Shown piece by piece: positions 23,201-35,679 of a stretch of 64,000 bases of DNA. A program made the position numbers and the translations under genes. Below the pieces are notes generated by a model. It saw nothing but the letters and a program-made list of their open reading frames with translations. It was not told the DNA's origin and ran no database searches. Source of the stretch: Coturnix japonica (lineage: Eukaryota; Chordata; Aves; Galliformes; Phasianidae). Each line of letters starts with the position of its first letter. The first letter of the stretch is position 1. The stretch covers positions 69,240,186-69,304,185 of the forward strand of contig NC_029516.1 of NCBI RefSeq assembly GCF_001577835.2. The letters run 5' to 3'.

Positions 23201-26200
23201 CTCATCCCAACCCTGCTCTGACCCATGTGGAGGTGTCTGTGTCATGGACATGGCTGTCCTTCACTGCTGTCTTACTGAACTCTTTCCCTTCAGTACCTGA
23301 TCCTTATGTTCACTGCTCCCTCTGGACTTTCACTGTCTGCTCCTTAAGTCTCTGTTGAGCTCTAGTGCTGCTCTCCTGAGAGAGTTTAGTCTTGACCTCC
23401 TCCTTTGGCATTTAACATTTTGAGCAGCTGATCTGTGCATGTTCCTAACCTTCCTGAAGCCCCTCTAGGGCCAATCTTCAATCTTTTGTTCAATTCCAAT
23501 TCTCTCCATGAAATCTCTCTCCATTCCCAGATTGATCTTTTCTAAGTAGCAATTAAGTAATCCAGTTTTCTCCGGCCTCTCTTGGAGCCTCCAGCCTTCT
23601 CTCTGGTCTTCCTTTAGCCATGCTCCCATTTCCACACAGCTTAGGTTCAGCTCTGGTTAACATTTGTCTCCCTTTACTTCTTATTGATCCAGATGTAACC
23701 ATTCTGCTCTCTGTCCTTCCCCACATGATGGCCACCCATGACATCCCTTGTTCTCATGTCCTCAGGCCTCTCTCTGGTGGTGCGCACCGAGCAGAATGAT
23801 TTCATCCCTCTGTTGTCAACGGTAACTGGAGCCAGGGTCATGGTCCACGATCAGAATGAGCCAGCCTTCATGGATGATGGGGGTTTCAATGTGCGTCCAG
23901 GTATTGAGACCTCCATCAGCATGAGGAAGGTGAGGCAGCAGCAGCAGGGTTAAGAGCTGTGGATGTGGGACTTCAGTGTGAAAGGTGTAACTTGGTGGGT
24001 AGATACTGATGGGTTGTCATGGAGTGAAGGTGTCAGAGGGAGGGGATTCATCATCTGGAGTGAGGGGTGGAGGTTCAGGAAGAGCAGTGGTTTGCCAGAC
24101 AGGATGAGAAACATTTGGTTGCAGTTCATAAGAGAACAATGAAACAGAGGTAAGCAGGGGGAGCTGGCATCCAGAGGTAAGCGTAAGGAACAGGTAGTGA
24201 TGAAAGCAGTAGGTAGCACATAAGTGTAGAGGTGGGACAACACAGTGCTAGCTGTTTTGTGAAATGACTTTTATGTTCTAGGAGATGACTGAGCGTCTTG
24301 GGGGCAGTTACAGCGACTGTACAGAGGATGGCAGTGATGTGCCAGTGCAAAACCTGTACTCATCTCGCTACACTGAACAGGTAACTTGTGATCACTGGTT
24401 CCGTGCCAGCTGCTTATACTGCTTTCCTGGAATGCTTCAGTCCCCTAATAGACGTGCTCGTCCACGGGCAAGGTTAATAGGATTATGTGATACGGGGTAT
24501 AACAGCTTTGGTTCTCCTGTTCAAGCATTTTCACATTATGTGCTCCCAGGTCTGCATTCGTTCCTGCTTTCAGCTCAACATGGTACAGCGCTGCTCCTGT
24601 GCCTATTACTTTTATCCCTTACCTGATGGAGCAGAGTATTGTGACTACACAAAGCACGTAGCTTGGGGTGAGTACTTACAGGAGAGGATTTATATGATAA
24701 GTATTACATAGAAAACCTCATGCCCATCTGAACCTGTTTGGCCCACCTCATGTCCCAGTAACTAATTGTTTTAAATTAGGTTTTCTGATATAGCACAGCC
24801 AAAAGACACTTTTGTTAGTCCCTATGTGTTTGTGGAAGGACCTCTCTGGATTCCCTCTGCTGTTGTACATTACTTTCTTTTCATATAGATACTGTGAGCT
24901 TATCTGGATTTACTTTCTCTGCTGCTCAGGCTACTGCTATTACAAACTCCTTGCTGAATTCAAAGCAGATGTGCTGGGCTGCTTCCACAAATGTCGGAAA
25001 CCTTGCAAGTAAGTTTGTAAGTTACATTAGGAACTTTCTGTTCCTAGGGATGTTGGAAAGCATTCAGTGACCAGGGCAAAATCTTGAACCACTAGCTGAA
25101 GTGCAAACATATACAATATTACTCCCATCAGGATGACAAAATGGCTGAGGAGCATCAGCGTTGGCTCCTGAAGATTGTGCAGAAGCTCAGTGGGAAGTGG
25201 GCACAACTTCAACATGGGAGGGAGTTTCCAGGTGTGCCTGGGGACTGACACCTGGCCTAGCGGCTCTGACCACTTCAGCAGCTAACACACGGTCTTGTCT
25301 TACAGAATGACAGAATACCAGCTCTCAGCTGGATACTCTCGCTGGCCTTCTGCTGTCTCAGAGGTAAGGGAGTAGTGTCCTGGCTCCACAGCACTGCTCT
25401 GAACCCTGGTTTAATCTTCCCCCTCAAGTGGTACCAAATCTACAAGAGGTGATGGCAGTCATGTAACATAATTTATTGTGCTTTCATTTCAGGATTGGGT
25501 TTTTTACATGCTTTCACAACAGAACAAATACAACATAACATCCAAGAGGTGAGAAACCATTTACATGGGTTTTATCAAAACCAGAAGTAGTCCAGGTGGA
25601 AAAAGGGTGAATGGAGTGGTCAGATCACTGGACTCAGGGGCACGGGTAATGGGCTTGAATCAGCAAAGAAACCGAGACTTAAACAAAGACTGGGAATCCA
25701 AGTGAAGACTCCTACAGGGTTAGCTGCTAGTCTGAAGAGAGTAATCCAGAGGCTGCTGCTGTATGGTTCAGTCACAGAAAGGACTAGTGAAACAGTGAAA
25801 AGGGAGAGCGATGTAGGAATTGGCACATACTAAATTATGACACAAATGCTGGAGTTCACAGTGCAGTCCCAGAAGTGCACAATTGGTCCCTCAGATTTTC
25901 ATACACACTGAGGGAACTCTGGAAGTGGAGAAAAGCTTCTAGGTGGTATATGCGTAAGGAGCACAGGAAGTGGAATGAGACAGAGGAGACAGCTAAGCTT
26001 AGTGAAGAAATGTGAGGACTACAGATTTAGCATTGCTCATACCCATCTTTCATTAACAGGAATGGAGTTGCAAAAGTGAATATCTTTTTTGAGGAATGGA
26101 ACTACAAGACCAATGGGGAGTCACCAGCCTTCACAGTACGTACTTTACCACATCCACCCGTTACACCACAATGTCCCTCTGTGTGGTAGGTGTTCATTCT

Positions 26201-26672
26201 AGCAGCACTGCTGACTCTCAAGTCTCTTTCTGTGAAATATGGGAAAAACTCACCAGTGTCATGATGGTACTAGTAATGGGAGCAGGCAGAGAAGCAAAAG
26301 ACTCCAACAAACACTCTCATCACTGCCTGTTTCCTTCTCTTGCAGGTAGTGACTCTCTTGTCCCAACTTGGGAATCAGTGGAGTCTCTGGTTTGGATCCT
26401 CTGTCCTATCTGTGATGGAGCTTGCAGAGCTTATTCTGGATTTCATTGTCATCACTTTCATCCTGGTCTTCCGCTGGTGCCGCTCCAAGCGTTGGCACTC
26501 CTCCCCAGAGCCCCCTCCAAACAGTCACGATAACGCTGCCTTCCAAGATGAGGCATCAGGACTTGGTTCTCCACACCGCTTCACTGTCGAGGCTGTAGTC
26601 ACCACGCTGCCATCTTATAACAGCCTGGAGCCGTGTGGGCCAAGCAAGGATGGTGAGATGGGACATGAGTGA
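20217..26672 (+). CDS. SCNN1A: Amiloride-sensitive epithelial sodium channel, alpha subunit (alpha ENaC)
   Basis: Pore-forming subunit of ENaC, which carries Na+ across the apical membrane of epithelia. Coding exons: 20217-20566, 20964-21219, 22022-22209, 23009-23109, 23766-23929, 24282-24380, 24550-24667, 24930-25008, 25306-25363, 25493-25548, 26060-26135 and 26346-26672; frame is kept throughout, 623 aa. Seen: the His-Gly gating motif ([10 protein letters not shown]), TM1 (about residues 64-84), a finger region with two furin-type sites (RTSR, RQKR) flanking [10 protein letters not shown], the position of the mammalian inhibitory tract, the Cys-rich thumb (CIRSC...[21 protein letters not shown]), YSRWPS, and TM2 with the GSS selectivity filter ([18 protein letters not shown]). 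The C-terminal PY motif is reduced to TLPSYNSL, where mammals have PPPxYxxL. The start is the first ATG in the exon, 24 bp after the acceptor at 20193. An upstream in-frame start is possible (see findings). Confidence 0.95.
22728..22785 (+). repeat. A-rich low-complexity tract in SCNN1A intron 4
   Basis: Runs of A broken by single C or CC (aaaaacccaaaaaacaaaac). Confidence 0.8.
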
Positions 26673-26942
26673 GGCAGAGATTGATTTCACAACTCAGTTA
26701 GATGGCAGTCGGACCAGAAGCTGTATGCTTTCTCTGTGGGACCTACCTTTCTTTCTTTTTGGGATGCTCTGCCTCGATCATAGCAGAAGACTGTATTATG
26801 GTTAATTGCTTTTACTATCATATGTGAATCCTTCAGTCTTGTAAAACACTACTGCTCTTGGGATCACCAGGGATGAGAGACAATCCAGTGTTTGCCAAGG
26901 GGAAATGTCAACTCAGCTTCCTTATAGTCTTCACATGTGCAC

Positions 26943-26960
26943 TTTTTTTTTTTTTTTTTC
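26943..26960 (+). repeat. Poly-T tract in the SCNN1A 3'UTR
   Basis: An uninterrupted T-run of about 17 bases, roughly 270 bp after the SCNN1A stop. Confidence 0.8.
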
Positions 26961-27001
26961 CTCTGCAACAAAGATACTGCTACAGTTCTCATCTCGTGTT
27001 A

Positions 27002-27007
27002 ATTAAA
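27002..27007 (+). other. Candidate poly(A) signal ATTAAA of SCNN1A
   Basis: ATTAAA about 330 bp after the stop. No AATAAA occurs nearer, so this variant is the best local candidate, but a longer 3'UTR is possible. Confidence 0.4.
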
Positions 27008-27009
27008 GA

Positions 27010-30000
27010 GGTTTGGCAGGTGTAACTGGCCTTCTCAGTAGTACGACAAGGGACCAAAATGGCGTTTCAGCAGGGATGTGAGTCACCAGGCTGAGCCTTA
27101 AACTTTCCCTAAGGTTGGAAACTGGTTACTCTTCCCTACTTCTTAACAGCCAGCTCTGATCCCTAGACCAAGCTGCACACCCTCTCTTCTCCCAGAAGAG
27201 AAGCTGTGGGCAATCTCAATCCACGTGATTCACAATAGTCAAGAGAGGTGGCTGAAGTTTGTAGCTGTTCTTAGACCAGGACAAAAAGCAGCCCATGGCA
27301 CATTGGTAGAGCTTTGCTACATAACAGTCTCCTTCCTTGTGATACACCATAAATACATTCAGCCATTTGCCAGAGTTCAGGATGAACTGAACTGGGCCCA
27401 AAGTGGGCCCTCTTACTCTACTAAGGATCATAAAACAGAACTGCTGCAGGCTTTAATCTCAGATGCTTTCAGGGAAAGCTTTGGCCTAATCAAAAGATAA
27501 TAGGCAGTTACCTCTAGAGGAGGACCCTCTCCCAGTTTAAAGAGCAATTTGGGGATCTCAGCAAAACAGCATACACCTTATCTCATGCAGAAAGCTTGTC
27601 TTTTTTCCTTTAAACAAAAAAAAAGTCTGCTGCATCTGCTGGCAGCGGTGTTTACACAGCACTTTGCATGATGTCAAAGAGAGCAAGGGTAATGTCCTTT
27701 AACGGACAGGAATATCCACTTCACTAGATGCAGAATTAAAGCATATAGTTTAGACAGATCCGCGTACATAATGATACTGCAAACTGCCTCCGCTTTTGAA
27801 TTCTGAAACTAGACAATCAACAAAGAAAAACTTAAAATACTTTAAACATTTAAGGTAGGTGCCCCATGCTTGGAAACCCACAGAATTTTACAAGTGTGTA
27901 TTATTGCCTAATTCTCCCCTTTGATGTGTTGCACATGCTTGTTGTACTACTGTTGCCTCGATTACCTAACTGCACTTTCCACTTCCTAGCAGAGTGATGC
28001 CCCTCAGGGGCACAAACACTAAACTTAAACCTTAGTTTTTCAAACTTTATCCCAGTGCTGTGCTGATCTTTTCTGTTTAAGGGAAGAAATGCTGTTTTTC
28101 TACTGGGGATTGAAGTGAGCAATTGGCAAAGGGAGGTGAAAGGGCATTAGCACATTGGCATCCTTGTTCTTCAGACTGGCAGGAGAGAGAGCCCTGCAAC
28201 CATGGGCTCATAGAGGCATAGGTACTGAGAAGCCTCCATTGTTTAAAAAAACAATAGACTTCTACAGGTGTTTAACAGAAGAACACTAAGACACTCACCC
28301 TAAAGTTGTCTCAACATAGGAACTTTTATTTGCTGGAAAAACACGCTGGCTAAGAAGCAAAGTTAAGAGCTGGACCTCACATGAGTCCTCATATGATACA
28401 GTACCTTGTGACAACCACAACATCAATGCAACCCATTGCATCATGCATCAGTTAGTAATTAAATAATCAGAGACAATAGCTACTTGAAAAGTATCTAAAG
28501 TCTCTCCAGATATAGCTACAGAAGAAAGTGCTAATTCCCTAGAGGAAGCTTGAACCACGTTATCTCTTCTGCAGAAGTGGTGAAATTTAAAACATCAGCA
28601 TTGACTGATGATCTCTAAGTAATAGCAGTAAACCCAGAAATAAAGGCCTGTACAAACATGAAGTTGCTATACAGGTCGGCAACTGGATTACCTGTACCTG
28701 GCTAAAGGATTAGTGTAAAAACTGCCATTGTGTGAGAGATCAGGTGATCCTCACAAGAAAATCCCTACGTTTGCTGTAAGCAGATGATGCCATAAATTAT
28801 CAGCTCAACAGACACAGTGGATTTGGTCTGGGTGATGAGAGGCGAGTCCAGTAGTGCTGGAATGACTGCAGAAAAGGGAAGAATGCATGCATATGCATAC
28901 TGAGATATTCACTAGACAACAAGGGGGAAAGGCTTCTACTTTCAGTGTTGTGAATTTCTACAGATAATAAAGTCAATAGCCAGTTACATTAATAGTACAG
29001 TGCAGTTACTCGGAAGACACGGAAAACACAAGGAACAACTGCTGGTCATAGGGCACTGAAGAAAGGGAAGTGACCTTTTTGGACTGGGACACACATCATC
29101 GTAGGAAAGGCACAGAAATAGGAAAAAGTATCTGAAGGGTGCAGTAGAAGAAGGATTTGAGCTCTTGGGATGTGGAAGAACCAGCTGAGACAAGGTATGA
29201 AGGGCCCAAACGTACGTGAGACTGTGATAGCAGCAAAAATTTGCAAGCTGAGAGAGTTAAAAGCATTTGGATGTTATGCTATGGAAGGAATAGAGTCTGA
29301 GAAATTTAAGGACACTATTTTGATGGCTTTAGTCAAATAAGAGGACTTGAAAAGCTCTAAGAAAGAGTGTAGCAGGACCAGGGAAATTGAAAGTGATATG
29401 AGAAGGAGAGGAAAAACAGCTCAACCCTCTAGCAAAAAGGGTTTGAGAATATGAGGGTGTGGGGATGGTGCAAGACAAAAACAAAATGAGAGGGGTCCCA
29501 TACACAGGTGCTAAAAGTTACAGGAGCATTCAGAGCACCCAAAGAGACTTGAATGAGGAGAGTATCTGGAGTGATAAGCCAGGGAATAATGAACATGTGT
29601 GACAGGAAAGGCGGGGGTAAGGATAAAACAGCAACATCTGAGGCAGGAAAGAGTTGCTGGGAGTTTTTCAACACAAATTTGTATGTCTGGACAAAGGGAA
29701 GTTTGAAGAAAGGACAGCTGAGCAGTTTTGGAGGGTGGGCACAAGTCTCCAGGTTTGGCTAGGGACTTCAAGATTATGTCATCGATGGAATGGAAACTTC
29801 ATCTGTTTTGAGAATAAAATCCTTCCTGCCCACAATAACAACAGGACAGAACTAATAGCATGGTTGTGCAGGCCTGATCTGTACTGACATTTGGACTGTA
29901 TGTGCTTACTTCAACTCACTGGCCAGTCCAGAATCCCTCTTCTTCCAAGATATTGTTGAAATAGTCAGCCTAGCAGTACTGCTTCAGTTCCACCAATGCA

Positions 30001-32935
30001 CATACATTGTTCTGATAGAACTGTGACAAAGTTAAGCCTGGACAAAGATTGCAATCAAAATGTTTTGATCCACAAGCTGCAGGGAGGATTGTTTACCAAC
30101 TCAGGATTGTAACCACAAGTGCAGATAAATGGACAGAACTTGCTTTAAAATGAGATACCTGTTCTTCATGAGTTTCAGGTGTACAAGTGAAGCAAAACAA
30201 GGGGGTACTTGCCTCAATTCCAGCCATGCTTCAATATACGCTGTATCATCCTGCTTTGGGAGATCTTCATTCAGATCCTGAATACACCCCAAACAAACAT
30301 CCCAATCTCAGTGAAAAATTACTTTCCAAGTTTAAGGACCTGCAAGCAGGTCGTTGAAACCCAAAGGCAACACAGACTGAGGAGTTAGAGCTACCAGCAA
30401 CACATCCATTCAGGAAATCGCCTCTCCATGCATTACGCCGTGGCTGGACATGGTGGCTGGAAGTAGAACTGGCTTGAGGGGCCTCTAGTCCACATGACTT
30501 GTTATAGACTTGCCACTGGAGTCAGCCACACATACAGTTCCACTACCACTGCAACCAACACCATGGCAAAAAGAGACAGCGTGTTGCTTTGACACACAGA
30601 ACTTCCATTATGTATATGGTACTGAAGTGACAATAAAAACAATGTGTTTCTTAAAAGCAGTCTGTGATCCCAGCCCTTCCCCACCCACTAACAGACCAGA
30701 CAGACTCAGTAAGGTGATGAATTGTGTTTCTTTGAGACTGTTTAAAATACATGAGCTGATTACTACAACATGCCAGAGATTACAGTTGTGTTTATAGAGG
30801 AAGGAAATAAATTGCACGTGCGTAATTGGCTGTAATGCTGCATACGGCAGAGTCCCTTGCTCTTACTCAGAGGGCCTTGATAAATTTTTTGCCCATGCAT
30901 AGAGACACAAAGGAAGGGAAAGGAAGCAGAAGAGACAGCAACATACAACATCCAAGAGAAAGAAATGAAAGAGACAGCCTAAGGGGACCTTAGCCCCCAG
31001 AGGAATAGGAGGAATGGGGCACCAATGGCTTTGTTTTGAAAAGTTCAAGTGAATTGCTGGTCTGGGGGCCTCAAGTTTGTATGCCCACCCCCTAGAATGA
31101 CAGCCGTAAGTAGTACAAAGCAGACCCTGGCTCCTCTTCAGCAGATGCACTTCTGACCGTCCATCACATCTCAGTTCCACAGGGAATTAGGGAAGTGCTC
31201 AGGGGACGAGGGCTGCTTCACTCCAGATCTTCAACTCTGCCCTCACCCAAGGTGGAGAGGGATGGAATTGCAGGGAGATGAACTCAGCGCAAATGAAATG
31301 CTGGGGCATGGAAGTAAGCATGCAAAACCTAGCCCCGTCCCAGACAACCTGTGAGGAGGAAAGGGGCTTCTCCAGCATCCTCAGTGCAACAAAATGCATC
31401 TGCTCCTCCCATATTTTATACTTCCACCTGGAAGTACAAAACGCCAGTGATGCTTTCTCCTACACCCTCCTAAGCCTAGACAGGTCTCTGTGCCTGAGGT
31501 AGAGCCTCCTCAGCTAAAGAGCCGTCCTCTTTACAGTCCAGATTATGGGCTACAGCTTAGCTTGTATAAAAAAAACAAATACACTCAAAAAACCTGCAGA
31601 AACTGTGGAACAGGACAGCTCATTTAACCCCTGGTTTGACAACATGTTTGAGCAATTCACAGCTCTTGCTCTTTCTGAAAGAGAAAAGCATGGGAGATTG
31701 CTTACAGAAATCCATGGCATTCCACACTGTAAGTTTATTTACAGCAGAGACCACTCCAAATCTAAGCTCATGAAAACTCACAGTGAGTAGGAAGATTTGA
31801 GTTTGATCTAGGGATCTACGCTACCAAACTGGGGCAACTAATGTCACTTTGCAATATCCATGCCAGAGCAGCATTTCCCTTTGAATTCCTAGGTAATCGT
31901 TTCCAATATTTTCTAACTCCTGCTGAAAGTTTGGGCTTTCGTGGTTGGAGAAGCAGAACAGGTATTCTTAAACTATGTGACTCAGTCTCACGTGGAGTAC
32001 ATCCAATTTCCTTCACCTATTATGTAGTGGACTTCCTTCGCCATTCAACATGGTAACACTGGAAAGCACAACTCTCATTCTCTTTTCTGCCACTAGCCTC
32101 AACATCTTCCAGAAAGCTACAAGACAGTAGAAAGCTGTAAGGTCCTGGCTTGTGTCTGCATAGATGAAAGGAATATTTGAAGCACTTACACCAAACTCCT
32201 TGCTGTTGGTGATTTATTCCTTCCGGCAGTAGATTTTATGCCCACACAGGCCCTTTAGACAACAACAAAACTCCTTCCAATCAACATGAAATTTGGTGCA
32301 CTTCACTGAGGTAATCACATTGACTCCTTTTTATTACAGCTGAAGTGTCCACATTCAAAGAGCAAGTCAACTTAGAATAACAGGCAGAATAAATCACTTC
32401 CTTGAGTGCTCATCCCTGCATGACTAGTGAAATCTAGATGACTGTCGAGCTCAGTCAGATGGATTATAGTCACTGACCAGCACAAACTAGCCTTTATTTC
32501 ATCAATTAAAAGCATACATCATGTTGCCACTCTTTATGCAAAACACAAGAAACTCACATGATGAAGTCCTGCATCCCTAAAGGCACTACCTACATTAAGG
32601 CATTCTTTATTTGCTAGAGTCCACACAGGCACTAACTAAACAAACTTACACCCCAAAATAAGCCACAAATTCCCCACAGAAGAGCAGGAATAATAGCTAC
32701 CCACTCCTCCCCTGCTTCCTATTCCTCTCAGCTCAGATGACCCTCTCTTTAAGCTGCAGCTGTTGGGAAGTCTAACCCGTGATCAGTAGAGCACTTCATA
32801 ATCTTAAAAAAAGACAACAAATCAGAATCAATAAAGTAATCAATGGAAAAGCTAGGTGGAAGGGAAGGGAAGACTCAGAGGCAAGAAGAGACAGGCAAGG
32901 TGATAGGGGACAGCAGGTTGCAGACTGAAAGGGCT
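27010..32935. other. Region between SCNN1A and VAMP1 (converging 3' ends)
   Basis: About 5.9 kb with no exon that I can support and no strong CR1 copy. Part of it is probably VAMP1 3'UTR on the minus strand. Minus-strand AATAAA candidates appear as tttatt at about 32,493, 32,605, 31,734 and 28,326. In human, LTBR and CD27 lie close to SCNN1A, but nothing like them was recognised here. Confidence 0.35.
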
Positions 32936-32939
32936 ACAT

Positions 32940-35247
32940 TCAAGTAAAAAAGTAGACTGGACACAAAGCAAGAAGGGAAAAAAAAGGAAAGAACAGAAGG
33001 GCAAGTTACACCAAAGGTCCCACAGAGACCTCCAAATCCCCCACCAGGAAGGGGACTTGTAAACCCACCCACTTCAAGGTATCTATCCCTCATATTTACA
33101 GGTTTATTTGACCTGGTAAGAAAACATCTTATTTCTACATTAACAGCCACCCCCGCTTCCTTTCCTTGCTCTGTAAAACATACTATTTCCACAGTAACTG
33201 TGGAAGTTCCAACACTACTGCTTCCCTTTCCCAAGGAAAGAAATTACCACTTATGCAAACAAGACCCTCCAGATGATAAACAAAAAAGCATAAGTTTTTA
33301 AGTACTCTGGAGTTAGGGTTTCTTCACCTGTGATCCTGGGCTTTTCAGTACTTACTTACAATCACCACCACCACAATGGCACAAATCACTCCCATCATGA
33401 TCATCATCTAGAAAGAGAGATGGTCAGATAGTAATACTCAGAACAGATTGCAAGTTCACAGCTTCCATGGCAACCAGGGAACATGAGGCAGATGCTGAAA
33501 GCAGGAAGCTGAGGCCTCAAAGACTTTCCACAGTGAAATAATCCTAAACATTTGAAATTGCTGTAGTAGTTATGTCCCAACTATTCACAGAAAGCCCTGA
33601 ACAAAGCTAATCAAATTCCCCTCTAATGAAAGAAATCATAGCACTAGGAAACTCACCTTACAGTTCTTCCACCAATACTTTCTCTTCAGTTTGGCTGCAC
33701 TGGTTTCAAACTGCGAGGCACCTGCTTGCAATGCATCTGCCCGGTTGTCAAGCTCTGACAGCTTCTGGTCTCGTTCCAGTACCTTGTCGACATTTACACG
33801 CATTATATCAACCACCTGCAGAAGGAAATAACCAATAGCAGTAGTCATAGTTGTTCAATAGGGTTGAAAGTGTAAAAGCAGTAACACAGCCAAAAAGTAA
33901 TGCTGAGACACTACTAACAAGTAAAGGCCTGAAACAAAGAATAAATATGAGGGTTAAAAACCAACTTTCAGGTTATTGCCTACATGGAAATGGGGAAAGA
34001 ACCTAACACATTCCGTCTCAAGTATAATTAAACTACATTTGCAGCACACTACTCTCACTTCTTATTGAAAGTTCTCAAGTCCACCAAGATTACAGCAACT
34101 CCCTCCACAGCAACCATCACATGCTCAATGGAACATAACTGCAAAGCCAACGTAGAGCTACGTGTTGCTGCCCCAATGAGGCATAAAGGAGTTACTGCAT
34201 GTCAGCAGCCTCCAACTCTGTGAAGTCAAGTAGGATTCACATCTTACATTAAACCCGCACTCTGACTGCTCACCTGGCAGGGATTAAGAGTTGTTCTGGA
34301 TCCCATAGAGGTTTATTTCTATGGGAGACATGTTATATGAAGCATGAAAAATTTAGCAGGTCTGCTCCTTAGGTGCCACAACCAAACTTATGCAGCTTTT
34401 AAATATAAAGCTTTTTTATCTCAGCTCCTGCCCGTTTACAGATCAGACATCATGCTTGCATTATCAGTGTCTCTCCAGTACCTGAATTCCAAAAGCAACC
34501 ACCTCTTCAGCAACATATGCTTATCAAGAGCATCACTGCAGCAGAGCAGCACAAGTGCCCGTTCAGCCCTAGGGAAGCAGCACAACTACTGACCTCCTCC
34601 ACCTGGGCCTGCGTCTGCTGCAGCCGTCGGTTACTGCTCAGATTGGGGGGTGGCCCAGGGGGTCCCCCGGCAGGGGCTCCCCCTTCTGGAGCCCCAGGAG
34701 CAGGTTGCTGAGCCGGTTCAGACCTACGGGAACACACAAGGACAGAGAGAAAACATCAGTCCCTGAGCTGCCAAAGGACAAGCACAGCCCGAGCTACCTG
34801 AGCTGAAGGTGAGAGCAGGCAACAACTCCCCCCCCCATCCCACAGCCTCCATATCTGCAAGCAACCTGCGGGTCGGGCCGTGCTGGCACCGCGCCCTGCC
34901 AGCTCCCCACAAGGGGACGGAGGTGACCGGGATGCGGCCGCAGCCGTCGTAAGAGGAGCGATAGAAGCGGAGCCCAGCAGCAGGGAGCCGGGAGGAGGCT
35001 GCGATGAAGGGACGGACCCCGTGCACTGCGGGCGGGCAGCGGGAGCGCCCCGGTGTAGGGGCGGCAGTGCGCACAGCACGGCCCAAGGTTGCTGCAATGC
35101 GCCACTCACTCTCCGTGCCGCTGACTGGTCAGGCCGCCGGCCCTGCGCTCGCTCGCCCGCCCGCCCGCCGCCCCAACCCGCACAGCTCCCCTTCACGGCC
35201 GCCCCATCCCCGAGCACCGCCGCTTCCCGCCCCACACACACTCACAT
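32940..35247 (-). CDS. VAMP1: Vesicle-associated membrane protein 1 (synaptobrevin-1)
   Basis: v-SNARE of synaptic and other secretory vesicles; its R-SNARE helix zips with syntaxin and SNAP-25. Minus-strand coding exons in transcript order: 35247-35246, 34723-34594, 33815-33657, 33407-33356 and 32956-32940, giving 119 aa (human 118). The start codon is split: AT ends exon 1 and G opens exon 2. Residues 2-30 are a Pro/Gly/Ala-rich leader. The SNARE motif begins at [14 protein letters not shown] and includes [20 protein letters not shown], with the zero-layer Arg in VLERDQK. Juxtamembrane [12 protein letters not shown] precedes the C-terminal anchor [22 protein letters not shown]-like helix, whose last residues IYFFT come from the 17-nt exon 5. 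Exon 5 has a long pyrimidine tract before its AG. IYFFT and the overall wording favour VAMP1 over VAMP2. Two overlapping donors at exon 4 allow alternative C termini. Confidence 0.94.
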
Positions 35248-35510
35248 CCCGCGTCACCACCGCAACAACGCTCCACACACCGCGCTCACACAACCGCCGC
35301 ACGCCGGCTGCCGCCTCCCCTACTTATAGCGACCGAGGCCCCGCCCACAGGGCCGGCAGCCAATCAGAAGTAGTCACAGGGCAGTCTCGTCCAGAGCGGC
35401 GAATCAGCAGCGCGTCCTCCTCCTCCTCAGCCAATCAGCTGCTTCCCTAAGTCCCGCCTCTCGCTGCTCCCGGACTCCCCGCCCAAGAGGGGTAGGGCTG
35501 AGGCGAGGGT
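34860..35510. promoter_or_regulatory. VAMP1 CpG-island promoter with TATA and CCAAT boxes
   Basis: On the minus strand, CTATAAG (35323-35329) lies about 80 bp upstream of the AT of the split start codon, so transcription should begin near 35,295. Further upstream are ccgccc GC boxes (35341-35346 and nearby) and two CCAAT boxes (written ccaat on the plus strand at 35360-35364 and 35431-35435). The whole block is CpG-rich. Confidence 0.6.
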
Positions 35511-35679
35511 GCGATGCAGCAATGGGCTGCTGGACTAACACCTCATGGGGACCTGCCAGCGGCTGCGGCCGAGCCTTGGCTGCCAGCTGAGGGATATCAG
35601 GCTCTGGGTAACAGCCCGAAGGGGCTGCAGCTATGGGCAGCTGCTGTGGGATCCCAAGGGTTAGACGAGAATGCAGCTC

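Noticed and set aside
34756-35450. Multiple 100-160 codon open frames around the VAMP1 promoter
   Set aside because: Composition-driven, and mutually overlapping on both strands.
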